From: Manduca sexta
Taxonomy: Eukaryota > Arthropoda > Insecta > Lepidoptera > Sphingidae
Assembly (NCBI RefSeq): GCF_014839805.1
Contig: NC_051118.1
Location: forward strand, 1,364,001-1,428,000
DNA length: 64,000 nucleotides
Direction: 5' to 3'
The translations under genes and the position numbers were made by a program. Under the pieces are notes generated by a model, which worked only from the letters and a program-made list of their open reading frames with translations, was not told where the DNA came from and made no database searches. This document shows, piece by piece, positions 22,841-34,897 of this stretch (positions within the stretch are counted from its first letter, which is position 1; each line of letters begins with the position of its first letter).

Positions 22841-23984
22841 CCCGCTGGCTCTCGTCACCTCTCCCTCCCAGGCCATCGACACCACACGTCGTGGACTTTT
22901 CCTTTCGTCCAAATTGGTTTGGGCGGCGCGTGACGTCACCGTCTATGATGGATCGACACTATGTTATTGGGAAAGATTAGAATGTACAGATAAATCGTTT
23001 ATCGAAGATTTAGTGAATTATTAACCTTATTTACAATATTGATGGAGTTTGTACGGTACGTTTGATTTTAAATGTCACAGCGATTAATGGTCTCTTTAAA
23101 GGAATATAAAATGTATGTTATTTAGAAGCAAAAAGGTACAAAGAAAAGTATTATTTACAAAAAAATGAAAACTTACTATCTCACTTTTTATATAATTGAG
23201 AATAATTGTGATGTTCAAATGATAGAGTTTGTAAACCGCTCACCGACGTCGGACGGGCGAAACCACGATTAATAACTAGTAATTTAATAAATTAAGTTAC
23301 TTTGAGTCAAAGTCTCGAGCTGTTCAAGTAAGCACTTTAATTTGATACTCAGCTTCTAATCAAATGTTTGCAAAGTTAAATACACAAGTAAAATTTTTGA
23401 AATTGATTGTAGAAAAATAATATTAATGAAAATTTTATAATTCTAGCTTTGTTTACAGTTCAGACGAAAAATACACTTAGTTTTGATTGCTTTATTAAAT
23501 TTTTAAAAACTAAAATAAACAGCAGTATAATTCATTTAGCAAAAATAAACAATAATCGTCGCAAGAACACTCCAAAACGGCCAGTTATTTTAAAAATAAC
23601 TACTTACAAAACATACTTATTTGTACTATTAAAAAAACATAAACCAAATGCATAAAGTAAATAGAAAAAAAAGTCATAAATGGTACACAACTTTTCGTAT
23701 AATTAAAAAAAGAATACAATTAAGTGCAGGAATTGATGATTAACTAAATAAAAGAAGGTCCATATTCCCTTGACATTTTCGTCTTTAATAAACCAGGTTT
23801 CATAAAGGTCTGGTCACATATCAGATTAATAGGCGGCGGTCTAATCCGCGTCACATGAAAGTATCTTTCTCCCGGAACGACGTGACAAACGCCATGTCAC
23901 GTCACTGTAAGCCGGCTTGGGTTTAGATGGCCAATTTGTCACGCGATGACCTAGAACTAGGTGGTCGATGTGTTTACCCGTCAG
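22841..23984. other. No gene recognised
   Basis: Contains a small CpG-rich patch (22850-22950) and otherwise unassigned, A/T-rich sequence. Confidence 0.4.
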
Positions 23985-24200
23985 TTATGCCACAAACGTG
24001 TACAGGAGTCGGACATCAGAACAACACCTTTAGGTCCTGGGTTCGAATCCAAGGTTGAGCAAAGTGATATTATATTTAACTCTATCAGCTAGGATTCTAA
24101 TTCTCCTATCACGTCATGGGACGGAACACAGAGGTAAAAAGTGTGTGCCTTGGTTGCACCTCTGCCTACCCCGTGGGGAATACAGGGTGAAGAGTGTTTG
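23985..24200 (+). mobile_element. SINE-2 copy
   Basis: The head is decayed but the B-box GGTTCGAATCC is intact, followed by AGCAAAGTGATATTA, CACGTCATGGGACGGAACAC and CTGCCTACCCCGTGGGGAAT. Moderately diverged. Confidence 0.75.
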
Positions 24201-24504
24201 TTTATTTTATAAATCAAAAACGTGTTTTTCGGACTTCGTTCTAATAACGTTTCTAAAGATAGTACGATAAGGTCCACAATGTCAAGTAGAAGTGCCGATC
24301 AGAGTTAAGAACAGCGAAAGACACCCCTTTGGTATGCTCATACACATTAACTTCGAACGAAATACATTTTTTTCTTTATCTAAAATAAAGTTGACTCTTT
24401 TAACTTTATTTTAGTGAAAAGGAAATCATTGTTGATACGTAAACAAAAGTTTAAAGGCGATTTGAAATTTTGGTTTAGTTTAGCTACCTTTGTGGCGGAC
24501 TGTA

Positions 24505-24570
24505 GAGTTTAAACAGGCCGACATAATTGTGTCGACTAGTGAAGGATAATCACCTCTCGTCGTCCGACAA
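24505..24570 (-). repeat. Family C core fragment
   Basis: AACAGGCCGACATAATTGTG and TCGACTAGTGAAGGATAATC match the family-C core only. Confidence 0.55.
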
Positions 24571-25164
24571 TTTCGTAACTAAAGGTATTACGATTAGGTT
24601 TAGTAACCCTAAATATTCTTAAGTGATGTGCCCCCCTCTTTTCGAAGTCAGTACCTTACAAAATAGAGTAAATCGATTTAGAAGAAATTTAAGTTGTATA
24701 GATGCCTACATCGAGTTGGCAGGAGCGAAATTGCGACAGCTCTCCGTCTTATTCCCGGTAACCGAGTCCCGGCTTAGTTTCGGGGAAGCGATTTTAAAAG
24801 GGTTTAACTTAAATATAGAGAAAACTCGGTCCCTGTTTGAATTCATAGGATAAGTTTTCCACGGTAGGTAGTTAACAACATCATTTGCCCCTCGTTGACC
24901 ATTAGCTTGTCTACATTCGGAGGCAATAAAACCCACTAAAATATTACGAACTGACGTTCAGGACGGTAACTGGGAAATGTTGAGTCATCGGGCACGTTCT
25001 ATCTGTATGGTAAATCTCATTCAAATCCGTTCAGTTGTTTTTGCGGTTACTTCTTACAATCATACAAATATTTTCACAAACTTTTTCATTTGTAATATTA
25101 GTAAGAAATAGGATAAGGATTAGCAGGCGATAGCATATCATGGGACAAAACAACATGGCGAAAA
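24571..25164. other. No gene; Helitron-like scrap
   Basis: At 25020-25110 the ATCCGTTCAGTTGTTTTTGC and TTTGTAATATTAGTAAG pieces resemble Helitron-type internal sequence. The 76-codon frames near 24623 and 24706 overlap on opposite strands without other support. Confidence 0.35.
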
Positions 25165-25372
25165 ATGATTTTTTTTATATTTATTACTGCTTTGAATGAC
25201 GACACGAGCTTGCCGTTCGCCTGATGGTAATCAATACGACCTCCCATAAACAACAGAAACACCATCCAATACCTTGAATCACAAAGTATTGTTTGGTATT
25301 CCACTGCGCTCGCCAACCTGAGACATGCTATGTTAAGTCTTATTATGTCCAGTAGTTACACTGGATACCTAT
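25165..25372 (-). repeat. Repeat family B copy
   Basis: Reverse orientation: ACGAGCTTGCCGTTCGCCTG, CCCATAAACAACAGAAACAC, AGTATTGTTTGGTATTCCAC and TCCAGTAGTTACACTGG. Confidence 0.7.
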
Positions 25373-25699
25373 AACTAATTGTGTTTCTGGCCCCTGCTTA
25401 CCACCTCGGACATAAAAGGCGTCTATATATATAATAAATTTATTTATGTTAACACGTCTACCATAACAAATGATTTCAATATCAGTTTAAGGTTAATTAA
25501 ACATGAAACTCAACTACGGATTACCCTCAATCTGTTCAGAATTTAATTCTATTAGCATCATATTACAGCACTTTACAATCCGTTGTCTCGCGGGAAGCTG
25601 AGCCCGGTCATCTGTTAATTATACCAACTAGGAAGGTTCAACTTAAATATTAATAGTATTGATATTTAATTAATTTCATTATGAATACAATCCTCTTAA
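25373..25699. other. No gene recognised
   Basis: Unassigned A/T-rich sequence. Confidence 0.4.
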
Positions 25700-25925
25700 A
25701 AGCTATTCTTTATGCATACATATAATACAAAGTCCCCTGCCGCTTCTGACTGAACACGATAAATTCAAAGCTAACGAATGGATTTCGATGAAATTTGGTA
25801 CGGAGGTAGTTTGAAACTCTGGGAAGGATATAGGCTACTTTTTATTCGGGGAAAATTTATAGCGGGACTTTTATCCCGGAAAAACTCTCACGCGGCCGCA
25901 GCTGTGAGCAAAGCTGTTGCTATTG
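25700..25925 (+). mobile_element. Decayed Helitron-like element
   Basis: Shares ACAAAGTCCCCTG, GGTACGGAGGTAGTTTGAAA, GGCTACTTTTTATTC and GGGACTTTTATCCCGGA with the 13873 element in opposite orientation. It ends in a decayed CGCGGCCGCAGCTGTGAGC. The terminal CTAG is lost. Confidence 0.55.
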
Positions 25926-26627
25926 AGCAGTCGTTTTGCAGTTTCTTATTTGAGAGCGCTAATAGTTGGAAAGTTTGCCCAAATTCTATAAATTATTTCT
26001 GCAACTTGTATGTACTATTAATCTAAATTATTCATGAGTGCTATAAGCTCTTGATCTCGAGAAATTTAACCCCAACCTATCCACGAGGAAAAGTTAGTAA
26101 ATATTTTGGAAGGATACCCTTGTTTAGACTAGCATCTGTACACGTGGTGGAAAATAGTGTCTGACAGATTGCGTACTGATAAGGTTTACATATTGTCAGG
26201 CGAAATTCTGACTAACGGCAGGAGGTGAAACGTGCCTTATTTGATTGTAAGTAAGATTTTATCTCACTATGTTTATCATTAGCTATTCATGAAAAGCATA
26301 ATGTCTACTTTAAACCTGATGTTTAGTACAAAATGGTCTTAAATTGAGAGCCGAAAGACGCATCAAACTTCGCAAGAATTGTGTTAACACGTACGACATT
26401 TATTTTCAATCATGCTACCAGATAATTCGCGTCATTCACATGTATGTTTGAAGCGTAATTTGCGAATCATTACCTTATAGACAAAATGCGCCACGAGTCG
26501 GGAGAACTTTGCACCCGCGCTCTCTGCGCAGTTTAGCGCGCTCATACGTATGTAAATGAACAGGTGCGCAGTTCACGACAGCATCGCATTTGCAGTACGT
26601 CTTAATTTCGTTCGAAGTCCGTCGTCA
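25926..26627. other. No gene; CpG-rich patch at 26480-26600
   Basis: The patch is G+C- and CpG-rich compared with flanks but contains no open frame of note (16 codons from its ATG). It could be promoter-like; nothing supports this beyond composition. Confidence 0.3.
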
Positions 26628-26830
26628 TAATATAAAGGTCACGGATTCGAATACCGGGTTGGACAATCTGATATTGGGATTTCTGTTCATTGTCAGCGCA
26701 GAGCATAGAATTTGTGCTCTAAGGCGATAGACTTGCTTTTATCACATCATAGGACGAAATGTACTGCAAAAAGTAGTTGTCTTGGCTGCATCTCTGACTA
26801 CCCCTTCACGGGTAAAGGCTTCATGTTTTT
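26628..26830 (+). mobile_element. SINE-2 copy, 5'-truncated
   Basis: Begins just before a B-box-like GGATTCGAATACC and runs to TACCCCTTCACGGGTAAAGG. It is followed by an AAATAAATAAATAAAATAAA tail region. Confidence 0.7.
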
Positions 26831-27177
26831 CATCATATAAATAAATAAATAAAATAAAAAGCCTTTCATTTCACGACACGACAGATAGTAAATACTAAAA
26901 CAAGATAATTGAAAAAAGTGCTTTTATTTATTTATCATATAAGTAAATAACTTCGTGTATATAGTATAGTAAAAAATACATCAAGATTGTAAGTTGACGT
27001 TAGGAGCCGCGGCAATAAGGCGTCCCGCCGCGCGATGTCCGCATATTTGGGGAATATTGCCGAGCGAGGCCATGTTAATGAAAAAACACTGCCTACACGC
27101 GTACTAACGTAGGGCTTCAGGGTTTATCTGCGGGAATCTTACTAAAATAATGCGAAAGTTTGGGAAGCGTTTGGATG
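26831..27177. other. No gene recognised
   Basis: Unassigned; contains a short CpG-rich segment near 27005-27050. Confidence 0.4.
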
Positions 27178-27285
27178 TTTTTTTTATTGTTTTGAATGAC
27201 GAGACGAGCTTGCCGTTCGCCTGATGACAAGCGATCCGACCGCCCATAAACAATAGAAACAGCATCCAACACCTTTGTTCGAAGT
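27178..27285 (-). repeat. Repeat family B fragment
   Basis: GACGAGACGAGCTTGCCGTT, GCGATCCGACCGCCCATAAA and CAATAGAAACAGCATCCAAC identify a truncated family-B copy. Confidence 0.65.
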
Positions 27286-28962
27286 AAACTTAAAACTTAC
27301 AGACAAGCGTGACTGAGGACTTTATTATTAAATATGTAAGGATATTTCACAACCATCGTATCTCCCTCGCATGACAATATACCTTACTTAAAAGAACGCC
27401 TATTGGTTGAGCTGCTTGATGTCTCAACGTGAGTTGAGTATGCGATATGTATGACACTCATTGCTCGAGTGCAAACTTTTAAAAAAATTGCTGTCACTCT
27501 CATGCCGATACGCAGCTAACGTCAGTCAGTAATAAATGAGTATCCAGAGCAAATGGTTGTTTTAATTATGCGCATACACTTTAGTATGGTTTGCGTAAGA
27601 TTATTCATCCAACCTTTATAGCTTAGTTAAGAGACGCCGCCTCTTTGGACGTCATGCTGACCGTTACGCTTTGTTTGTTAGGAAAGGACATACACTTATC
27701 ATTCCTTCCATTTATATCAAAATTACATTACGTCAATTTGTCATCTACATATTCTCTTTATTATTCCTAATTCCCTCTCCTTTTACTCCCCTTCGTTGAT
27801 CCTCGCACCTCGTTCCGCCGCATAGCCAAAGGACAGCAACCGAAACGTTGTATGGTATCCCAGACCTATGAGTCGTGCGCTCGTTACTTTGGCGGCAAGA
27901 TCGGTGAGTAGTTTTGACCTCCTTAAGAAGACATTAATGGTGGTGCTCAGCCTTACTGTTTCGTAGCCTATCTCATATTCCCTTTCCCATTGGTTGGGCT
28001 ATTTACACGCCCAATCATCTCGAAACAGGTCTAAAATTCGTTCTAAATGCCCACTACATATAAGATATTTATTAAGTCCAATAAACCTATCAATCAGAAT
28101 AAATACATCATGTTTACTTCGGATATACAATGGAGTATTTGGGATTCGATGTTGATTTATTTATAATGTATAAATAACGCCTTATTATGGGTACAAGCAG
28201 AGGTGTAAAGCATATTTCGCGAGCGATGTAAGGTTCCTTTTAGGGGGCAATTGATAATTATAGGCTACAACTTCAGAAATCTAAATATGCTCCTTTTATG
28301 TACCCTTTTCTTACTCCAGTTTGGAGTCGGCGCAATATAAATATTTAAGCACGTTGCACAAATGATTTAACTTAGTTTGTATATTCAGCTAATTTGAGCA
28401 CACGTCGCGGCAGTGTGCTCAAGTTGTTTGCCTGCTTTTATTCCACCCACTGGTACTTGAAGTCAACCCTGTTTCAAATTTCCAGTACAAGGCAAAACGT
28501 GTAAAAAACAACCTAATAATCTTGCCCAACCTAGAAATTGAATTCAAGGCCTAAAATTGATACCACAGTACTCTAAGGAAGATTCACAACACTATGTAGT
28601 ACTACCGTATTTAAACGAAAAGCAAATTTCAACCTTATTCAACCGGTATAGATTTGTATATCCCACAATAATTTATTTTCTCTACAAGTCACGGGCCAAA
28701 ATACACGCCAAATACTCAGATTATGTAAACATTACTGCCCGAGAGTCGTTCAGAGGAATCTAAGCCGTCCCTCCGCTTCGAGGGCTCACGATCCAGTGCT
28801 CATCCTATTTATTTCCATTCTGAATAAATCACAATACTAGATTCTTTGTGAAGTATTATTTTGTTTGAATAAATAATTTTGGTTATAAAGCGTTGTATTG
28901 TCTAGTAGATAGAAAACAAGGAAATCGCCTTAAAAATTGTATATACTCACAGCCAAAATCTA
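27286..28962. other. No gene recognised (1.7 kb)
   Basis: Moderate-complexity unassigned sequence. The part at 27600-28030 is less A/T-rich and could be an old retroelement fragment. The 68-codon frame at 28557-28763 has no splice support or known motif. Confidence 0.35.
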
Positions 28963-29797
28963 TCTATACTTATAATAAATCTGTAGAGAGGTCAATTCTG
29001 TACATGAAATATATTTCCAAAATAACTATCAGGGGGTGATTAGGGATCGATACTGATGCCAAAAATGCAATTAGTAAAATTTTTGTCTGTCTGTCTGTCT
29101 GTCTTTATAACCGTTATAGAAACAAAAACTACTCGACGGATTTTAACGAAACTTGGTACAATTATTTTTCATACTCCTGAGCTGGTTATAGTATACTTTG
29201 CATCATACTACAATTAATAGGAGCAGAGCAGTGAAGGGAAATGTTGGGAAAACGGGAGAAGTTACTCAATTTTTTTAGCTTCCGTCGCGTGTGCAACCTT
29301 AATGGTTAAAGCTACACAGAAATCATGTATGACGGAAATGTTCTCCTTAAAATTATATAAAAAATATCCCACGACTGCATATGTCTATCTTTTATGGTTC
29401 ACTCTGTGGACTCACAATAACACGTGTAACTCCCGATAGCTTAGCAGTTCGAAGCTTTCTCATTATATTTGTCTACTCTTACGTTTATTACACTCTCAGT
29501 CATCCCTAATTAAAAAAGTTAACATTATTAAATATTTCATAAATAAGAATCATAGAAATCGGTATAGAAACACCAAAGTTATACATGAAATACGCTAATA
29601 ATAAGCCATCACGCGTGAATACTGAATCATGCTATATGCTTCCTTCGATTTCACCAGGATCCCATCATCAGACCCTGACCGGACAATCGGACCACCTGCA
29701 TACCACTATACATTAAAAAAACATCCCGACAAATTGAGCACCTCCTGCATTTTTGAAGTCCGAAATCCACGCGGGCGAAGCTGCGGGCGGAAGCTAG
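28963..29797 (+). mobile_element. Non-autonomous Helitron, 835 bp
   Basis: Starts TCTATACTTATAATAAATC after an A (28962). It ends with hairpin-forming ACGCGGGCGAAGCTGCGGGC, GGAAG and CTAG before a T (29798). Body features are a (GTCT)n run near 29085-29107 and no long open frame. A second, highly similar copy lies inverted at 43583-44408. Mobilisation would be by rolling-circle enzymes supplied in trans. Confidence 0.85.
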
Positions 29798-30286
29798 TAT
29801 TAAAATAAAATACTTTATTTATCACGTAAGCGAACAAAGTTGCACTTATGACACGTCAAAACAATTTATAAGAATAAATTATTATTTGTAAATAACATTT
29901 AAGATCACTTATATAACTACGGCCATTTTAATTTTCATTTTATTGCTAGCAGTTAACAATATTAACATTTTTTCGTCTGTTTGTATGTCTGTGGCATTTG
30001 ACTAACTTTGAGGTATATGACTGAAATCCGTGCGGAAGATATAAGTGACAGAGACGCACGACCTAACCCGTGACATTATTAGCATTAGGGAGCGAGTGTG
30101 AAAGAGATAGCGAGAAAATAATCAACGCGCCTACTCTTGCTTATAGCAATATTTGAAATATGCATTTCTGCTTTTTTATAGGAGATATACTCATGCTAGA
30201 ATTAAATGAAAAATTTACTAGTAAAATTTTGTATATTGGGTTTCAGACAGGCCACTCGTGATATTTTTCCGAAATGTCACCCTATT
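29798..30286. other. No gene recognised
   Basis: Unassigned; leads into the SINE-2 copy at 30287. Confidence 0.4.
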
Positions 30287-30549
30287 GACTGCCTCGGTGG
30301 CGTAGTTGTATTGCATGTCCGGTACAATAGCGCTCTGAGGTCATGGGTTCGAATCCCGGGTCGGGCAAAGTGATATTTGGGTTTTTCTGCTCAGTATCAG
30401 CCCGGAGTCTGGAATTTGTGCCCTATATGGCGATAGGCTTGCCCCCTATCACATCATGGGACGGAACATACTTGGCGAAAAGTGGGTGCCCTAGTTGCGC
30501 CTCTGCATACCCCTTCGGGGATAAAATGCGTGATGTTATGTATGTATGT
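30287..30549 (+). mobile_element. SINE-2 reference copy with target duplication
   Basis: The best-preserved SINE-2. A-box TGGCGTAGTTG, B-box GGTTCGAATCC, CTCAGTATCAGCCCGGAGTC, TCACATCATGGGACGGAAC, CCCCTTCGGGGATAAAATGC and a (TATG)n tail are all intact. It is bracketed by a perfect 13-bp duplication ATGTCACCCTATT (30274-30286 and 30550-30562), which fixes both ends and implies a recent LINE-assisted insertion. Confidence 0.92.
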
Positions 30550-30562
30550 ATGTCACCCTATT

Positions 30563-31216
30563 ACGTTCTTGTAGTCTATTCACCAGTAGTGCCACTTACC
30601 GTCAGGCAAGAGCCTTGCTCGTTTTTACATTCTTATTATAAAACTATTTTACCCTAAAGCTGAGTTCGGACTGCGCGTTTAGTCAAGTAGAGATTCAATT
30701 AGAAGCGTGGTTTCAACACCAAAAGGTTTTTTATAAGGACCTACAGTCTACACTGGAGGAAACCTGCCAATAGGATACTGGAATGTCCAGGCTTATCAAC
30801 TGCAGAACCCCGGAGGAAAGTTGGAAAGGAAATGTGGATAAATGATAAGAATCCTCTTAGGATGGACGGAGGGAAGCAGGAAGGGACATGTCCGCGGGGC
30901 TCTTACAGGCCTCCAGGTGAATTGTCAACCATAACCATGGACTGTGTGCCTAGGGCCGCAACAAATATTCCCCCGTGCATGGGCGTGCATTAAATGTGGA
31001 GACCGAGCGCTCAAGAGTTGACTCGGGGGGAAACACCGAAAGGTTAGTACAGTAGACTAGTGCAGATGCGCTACGTTACTAAATCACTTGTTTCTCTTCT
31101 AAAATACTAGCAAGCAATAACAAAAACAACTAGCAGTAAGGTTGCCAACTCGCACTAGGCCATCGTGGTGGACAGAGGTCTAACTACAACTAGAATCAAT
31201 GGTTTTTTACGTCAAC
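30563..31216. other. No gene recognised
   Basis: 30760-31080 is more G+C-rich than average, but I find no consistent open frame in it; possibly an old element fragment. The rest is unassigned. Confidence 0.35.
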
Positions 31217-31453
31217 ACACACATCACGCATCTATCTTCAAGGGGTAACCAGAGGTGTAACCAGGACACCTACTTTAAGCCATGTGTTTTCCATCCCATG
31301 ATGTGATGTGTAAATCTTATCACCATATCAGACGCACATATCTAGACTGATACTGACCAGAAACCCAAGATCCCTACTCGATCCGGCATTCACATGCGAC
31401 TCAGAGTTATTTCACACTGCGCACGCAATAGAACTACGCCACAGAGGCAGTCC
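31217..31453 (-). mobile_element. SINE-2 copy
   Basis: Reverse orientation, from ACATCACGCATCTATCTTCA (3' end) to CTACGCCACAGAGGCAGTCC (head). The B-box is decayed. Confidence 0.75.
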
Positions 31454-31701
31454 AGTTTTCCAAAAAAAAAGGTTTTTTTTAAAAATAATAAAACGGTTGA
31501 AATACAATTTAAACAAATAGAGCTCACATTTTCATTTCTTTAATAACAGAATTCCTCGATACGCGCGGCCGACGGTCCGCCATTTTGCGCACATATTAAA
31601 TTCTGCGGCCAACCGCGCCGGTCCAAACGTGGATTCTTCAAATAATATTCATTGTTTAAAGTTTATTTTTACCTTTTATTGACGTTAAAGATACTGAAAG
31701 A

Positions 31702-31915
31702 CGGCCTTGGTGGCGTGGTTGTGTTGCCTGTGTTGACGACACCGCTCTGAGGTTTCGAATTCCGGACGAAACTACTTTGGGTTTTCATGATCAGCCTGGA
31801 GTTTGGAATGTGTGTCGGATGGCGATAGGCTCGACTCCAATCACATCATGGGACGAAACACACGGCGAAAAGTAGGTACTCTCTGCCTACTTTCAGATAA
31901 TAAAGGCGTTATGTG
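31702..31915 (+). mobile_element. SINE-2 copy, diverged
   Basis: GACGGCCTTGGTGGCGTGGT head, a disrupted B-box (GAGGTTTCGAATTCC), ATCACATCATGGGACGAAAC and ATAATAAAGGCGTTATGTG tail. Confidence 0.75.
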
Positions 31916-32453
31916 TTTCCTTTGTTTGTTAAAGATCCTATAGAAGGGTCCACGGAAGACGGCCCACGGTCGGTGAAGACGGGACGGAATTAAACCTTTC
32001 GCGGGCACTGGTAATTACGCGGTCAAATTAGGTTTTGAATTTCGAAGCGTTGCTATAGACTACTTATAAAACATTCGCAATCACTCTTCCTCCTCCCCTC
32101 TCTATCTATCTCTATCTAACTATATTAAATAGTAAAAGACAAAGCTACTAAGAATTTAGGCGCAAATTTTGAAAAGTTCTTGCCAGTTCTCGCGAAAGAG
32201 AAGACGGGAATATCTGGGTCTTCGGGCTTGATTTACACAGGTAAACCACAGGGTTTAGATTCAGTTTGCGTTTTATCATTTGTTGGTAATAAACCCTAGA
32301 TAAATATCTTGACTGCCTTAGCTTTTGTAAAGCATGCAGTCTGCACTTCTGTCAAGGCAAGAGAATTGATCAGGTTTCTGCGCCCTGATTCCCTATGCCG
32401 CACATTGTTTTAACAATTTATAACAAGCTCGTAATGCATCTCATTGCCAGTCT
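31916..32453. other. No gene recognised
   Basis: Unassigned; short pyrimidine-rich and TCTATC runs near 32090-32120. Confidence 0.4.
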
Positions 32454-32560
32454 GTTGGAATCGGCTATATATAAGTTGATCCCGAAATGCGACACTTTTT
32501 CGTTGGCCTCTGGCCTTGTGTACGGTGGTCGCTATCAGGGCGGATGTAAAATAGGAATCC
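32454..32560 (+). repeat. Family C 3' part
   Basis: AGTTGATCCCGAAATGCGAC, CGTTGGCCTCTGGC and TTGTGTACGGTGGTCGCTAT match the distal modules of family C; the core is lost. Confidence 0.6.
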
Positions 32561-32561
32561 C

Positions 32562-32937
32562 TCCTAGCCGAATTTCGGCCACGGCGGCCAATCTCAACGG
32601 AGATCAGCCAGGTACGCAGGATATATTATAGTGCACCAGTGTGTGCGCAATACACAGGTGCACTCTCTGTTCCTTCACTATCATAGTTCGGTGAGACGGC
32701 AATCCGATATGACCGGAGTGAGATCAGGCGCAGGACCAACGGCTTTGCGTGCTTTCCGAAGCATGGGGGTATCACACCACCAACTTCCTGACTCCGAGCT
32801 GCGACTGAGTAATTTTTAGGATGGAAAAACCCAGTCACAATTATTTTTGGCCCGACCCGGGATTCGAACCCAGGACCTCAGTGCGGCAGTCGTACTTGTA
32901 CCGTGTACACTTACAACTACGCCACCGAGGCTGTCAT
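32562..32937 (-). mobile_element. SINE-3 copy, full length
   Basis: On the minus strand it begins GCCTCGGTGGCGTAGTTGTA with a B-box GGTTCGAATCCCGGGTCGGG. This is nearly the same tRNA-like head as SINE-2 but is joined to a different body: GTTGGTGGTGTGATACCCCC, GGAACAGAGAGTGCACCTGT, GAGATTGGCCGCCGTGGCCG. Another near-full copy is at 46074 and a 3' fragment at 43210. Confidence 0.8.
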
Positions 32938-33180
32938 ATATTTTATCCTAACACCAGCGATTTTTTTTTCACGTTTAATACCAACGACCGTAGTATTTTG
33001 AGCAGGAAATATAACTAATTATAGTTTATTTAACGCTAACGCAGCTACATATTTTTGTCCGAGTGTGAATTTTTTCAATCGTTTTCAAAATGGCGGTTGT
33101 GTGTCAGCTGGTTTGTTGTTACCTTCATTGTGAGTTTGCGTTTTCGTTTATGTTTTTAAGACGAATATTAATAATAGTAA

Positions 33181-33462
33181 TGTTAGCCCCATATTATATA
33201 TTATAATGCCCACTGCTAGGTACGGGCCGCCTCTACCACTGAGAAGGTTCAGGCTTTAGTTCACAGTGCTGCTCTAATGCGGGTTGGCTGTCTAATAACC
33301 TAATGCTGTCTGTGAAGACTCACACACCTTAGAAATTCTTATAGAGAATTCTAATCCGTTTAGGTTTCCTCACGATGTTTTCCTTCAACGTAATTTCGAA
33401 ACTTTAGACGCGTGTCTTGGTACTAAACCTTATCTCAGCAGTCTAACTAGGTTATCGTATGA
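33181..33462 (-). mobile_element. SINE-1 copy, diverged
   Basis: Contains CACTGCTAGGTACGGGC, GTTTCCTCACGATGTTTTCC and AACTAGGTTATCGTATGA. It has small duplications and lost promoter boxes. Confidence 0.7.
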
Positions 33463-33835
33463 ATACATATTTGTGATTTTTTAAATATTAATTTATACAA
33501 ATATTTGTAGCCAATGGGTATTATAATATCATAATATAACATGGGTTTTAATTAATATTTAACACTAAGTAAATGTGGGTGTTTTTCTAATGTTGTTCAG
33601 TCGTTAACCGGCAATTATACTACCATAAATATAACTACACCTGTCATTATTCGGTAGAAAGCAAGGTTTACACCATTAAGAAAATTTGTAGAAATTTATA
33701 ATATATAAATACGGTATACCGACTTCTGCAGATTTTAAAGCTTGCAGAAGTTAACGCAGTGAAGAACTATTGAAATATTGTCGCTAGTGTAAACGTATCT
33801 GGAAGTTCTTGCTGGAAGAAGTGACTAGTAATTAA
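33463..33835. other. No gene recognised
   Basis: Unassigned A/T-rich sequence. Confidence 0.4.
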
Positions 33836-34022
33836 AATAAAACTTCGAATTTTATCGTGGTTTTATATTATTATAATTTTCTCACGACGTTTCAGATTTT
33901 GCGGCCTTCGTGACCACGAAAATAATTATAATGTAAAAACCGAAAAAAATTGAATATAAAAATTGCGATAAAATGTGAAAAATAGTTTTATTTTAATATC
34001 TTACATTCGCGTAAACATAAGG
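33836..34022 (+). mobile_element. Foldback MITE family E, best copy
   Basis: The left arm AAAATAAAACTTCG / ATTTTATCGTGG / TTTTATATT pairs with the right arm AATATAAAAATTGCGATAAA / ATAGTTTTATTTT in inverse order. The centre carries CACGACGTTTCAG and TTTGCGGCCTTCGTG. About 190 bp, with no coding capacity. Partial copies lie at 3085, 17313, 19446 and 22745. Confidence 0.65.
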
Positions 34023-34579
34023 AATCAGTTACTAGTAAACTAAGCATAATATGACACAAACAGTATCGTCATTACAGTTTTATAAATTGATATTTCATTA
34101 TACAAGTTATTGAATGTTTCATGAAAACGTATTTTAAAACTGTAGCACAAGTTGTGGTGTTTTTCAATTATTTTCTAATACAAATAAACATATTTTATAA
34201 TACAAAACGACTAAATATAATAGTTATTTACGAACTCTTTTCAAAGATATAACACAGTATAGTTACTTATAGACTGGACATCAGGACCAAAGTGCTATAA
34301 AAGTTATTACCAATTGGTAATAAGTCGTTGTCTTATTTGAAATGTCTGTAAGAAGATCTCACAGCGTCCTTACATATTAATACAAAACATATTTACAGAA
34401 AATATACTAGTATGAGCATTTAAAATGTGTAAATCATAATATGGTAAAAATATAAAGTATTTTACACTGGTATTTTGCAATATCACGGTAGTTTGAATAA
34501 CCATCGCAAGCGCGCGAAAATGTTTGCACGACTCTCTTCCCAATGTCTGATCTATATAATCTTAGAACAATTGATATAT
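34023..34579. other. No gene recognised
   Basis: Unassigned A/T-rich sequence. Confidence 0.4.
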
Positions 34580-34897
34580 ATGTACTACGTACTAGATTTG
34601 GCGTTCCGAACATTCACTTTGTTTAACTGAATTGAACTGCAATCCATACAACTGCCTTAGTATGGTGTTAATATTGACAGCTTATGGTTGTGTACGGAGT
34701 GGCGTTTATAATATAAGAACTCGAGTGTAAGTGTAAACCTGGATTAGAATAAAAAAATATTAGTCAAATAAGCAAAATTATTTGTTGTTCAAGTGAATAA
34801 ATAGGTTATAACAGTGACGTTTTGGTTGCTATTTTAGTTCAGATTTTGAACAAATAGTTTATATGGACGTTCGTGTCTATAGAATATACGTCAATGC
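34580..34897 (+). repeat. Repeat family D, copy 3
   Basis: Closest to the 11145 copy; begins TACTACGTACTAGATTTGGC and ends GACGTTCGTGTCTATAGAAT. It carries the same TATAATATAAG box. Confidence 0.65.

Noticed and set aside
24623..24936. Overlapping 76-codon frames on opposite strands
   Set aside because: Neither shows a motif, splice support or repeat relationship; frames of this size occur by chance.
30343..30657. 104-codon open frame
   Set aside because: It lies within the SINE-2 copy and its flank; no independent coding evidence.
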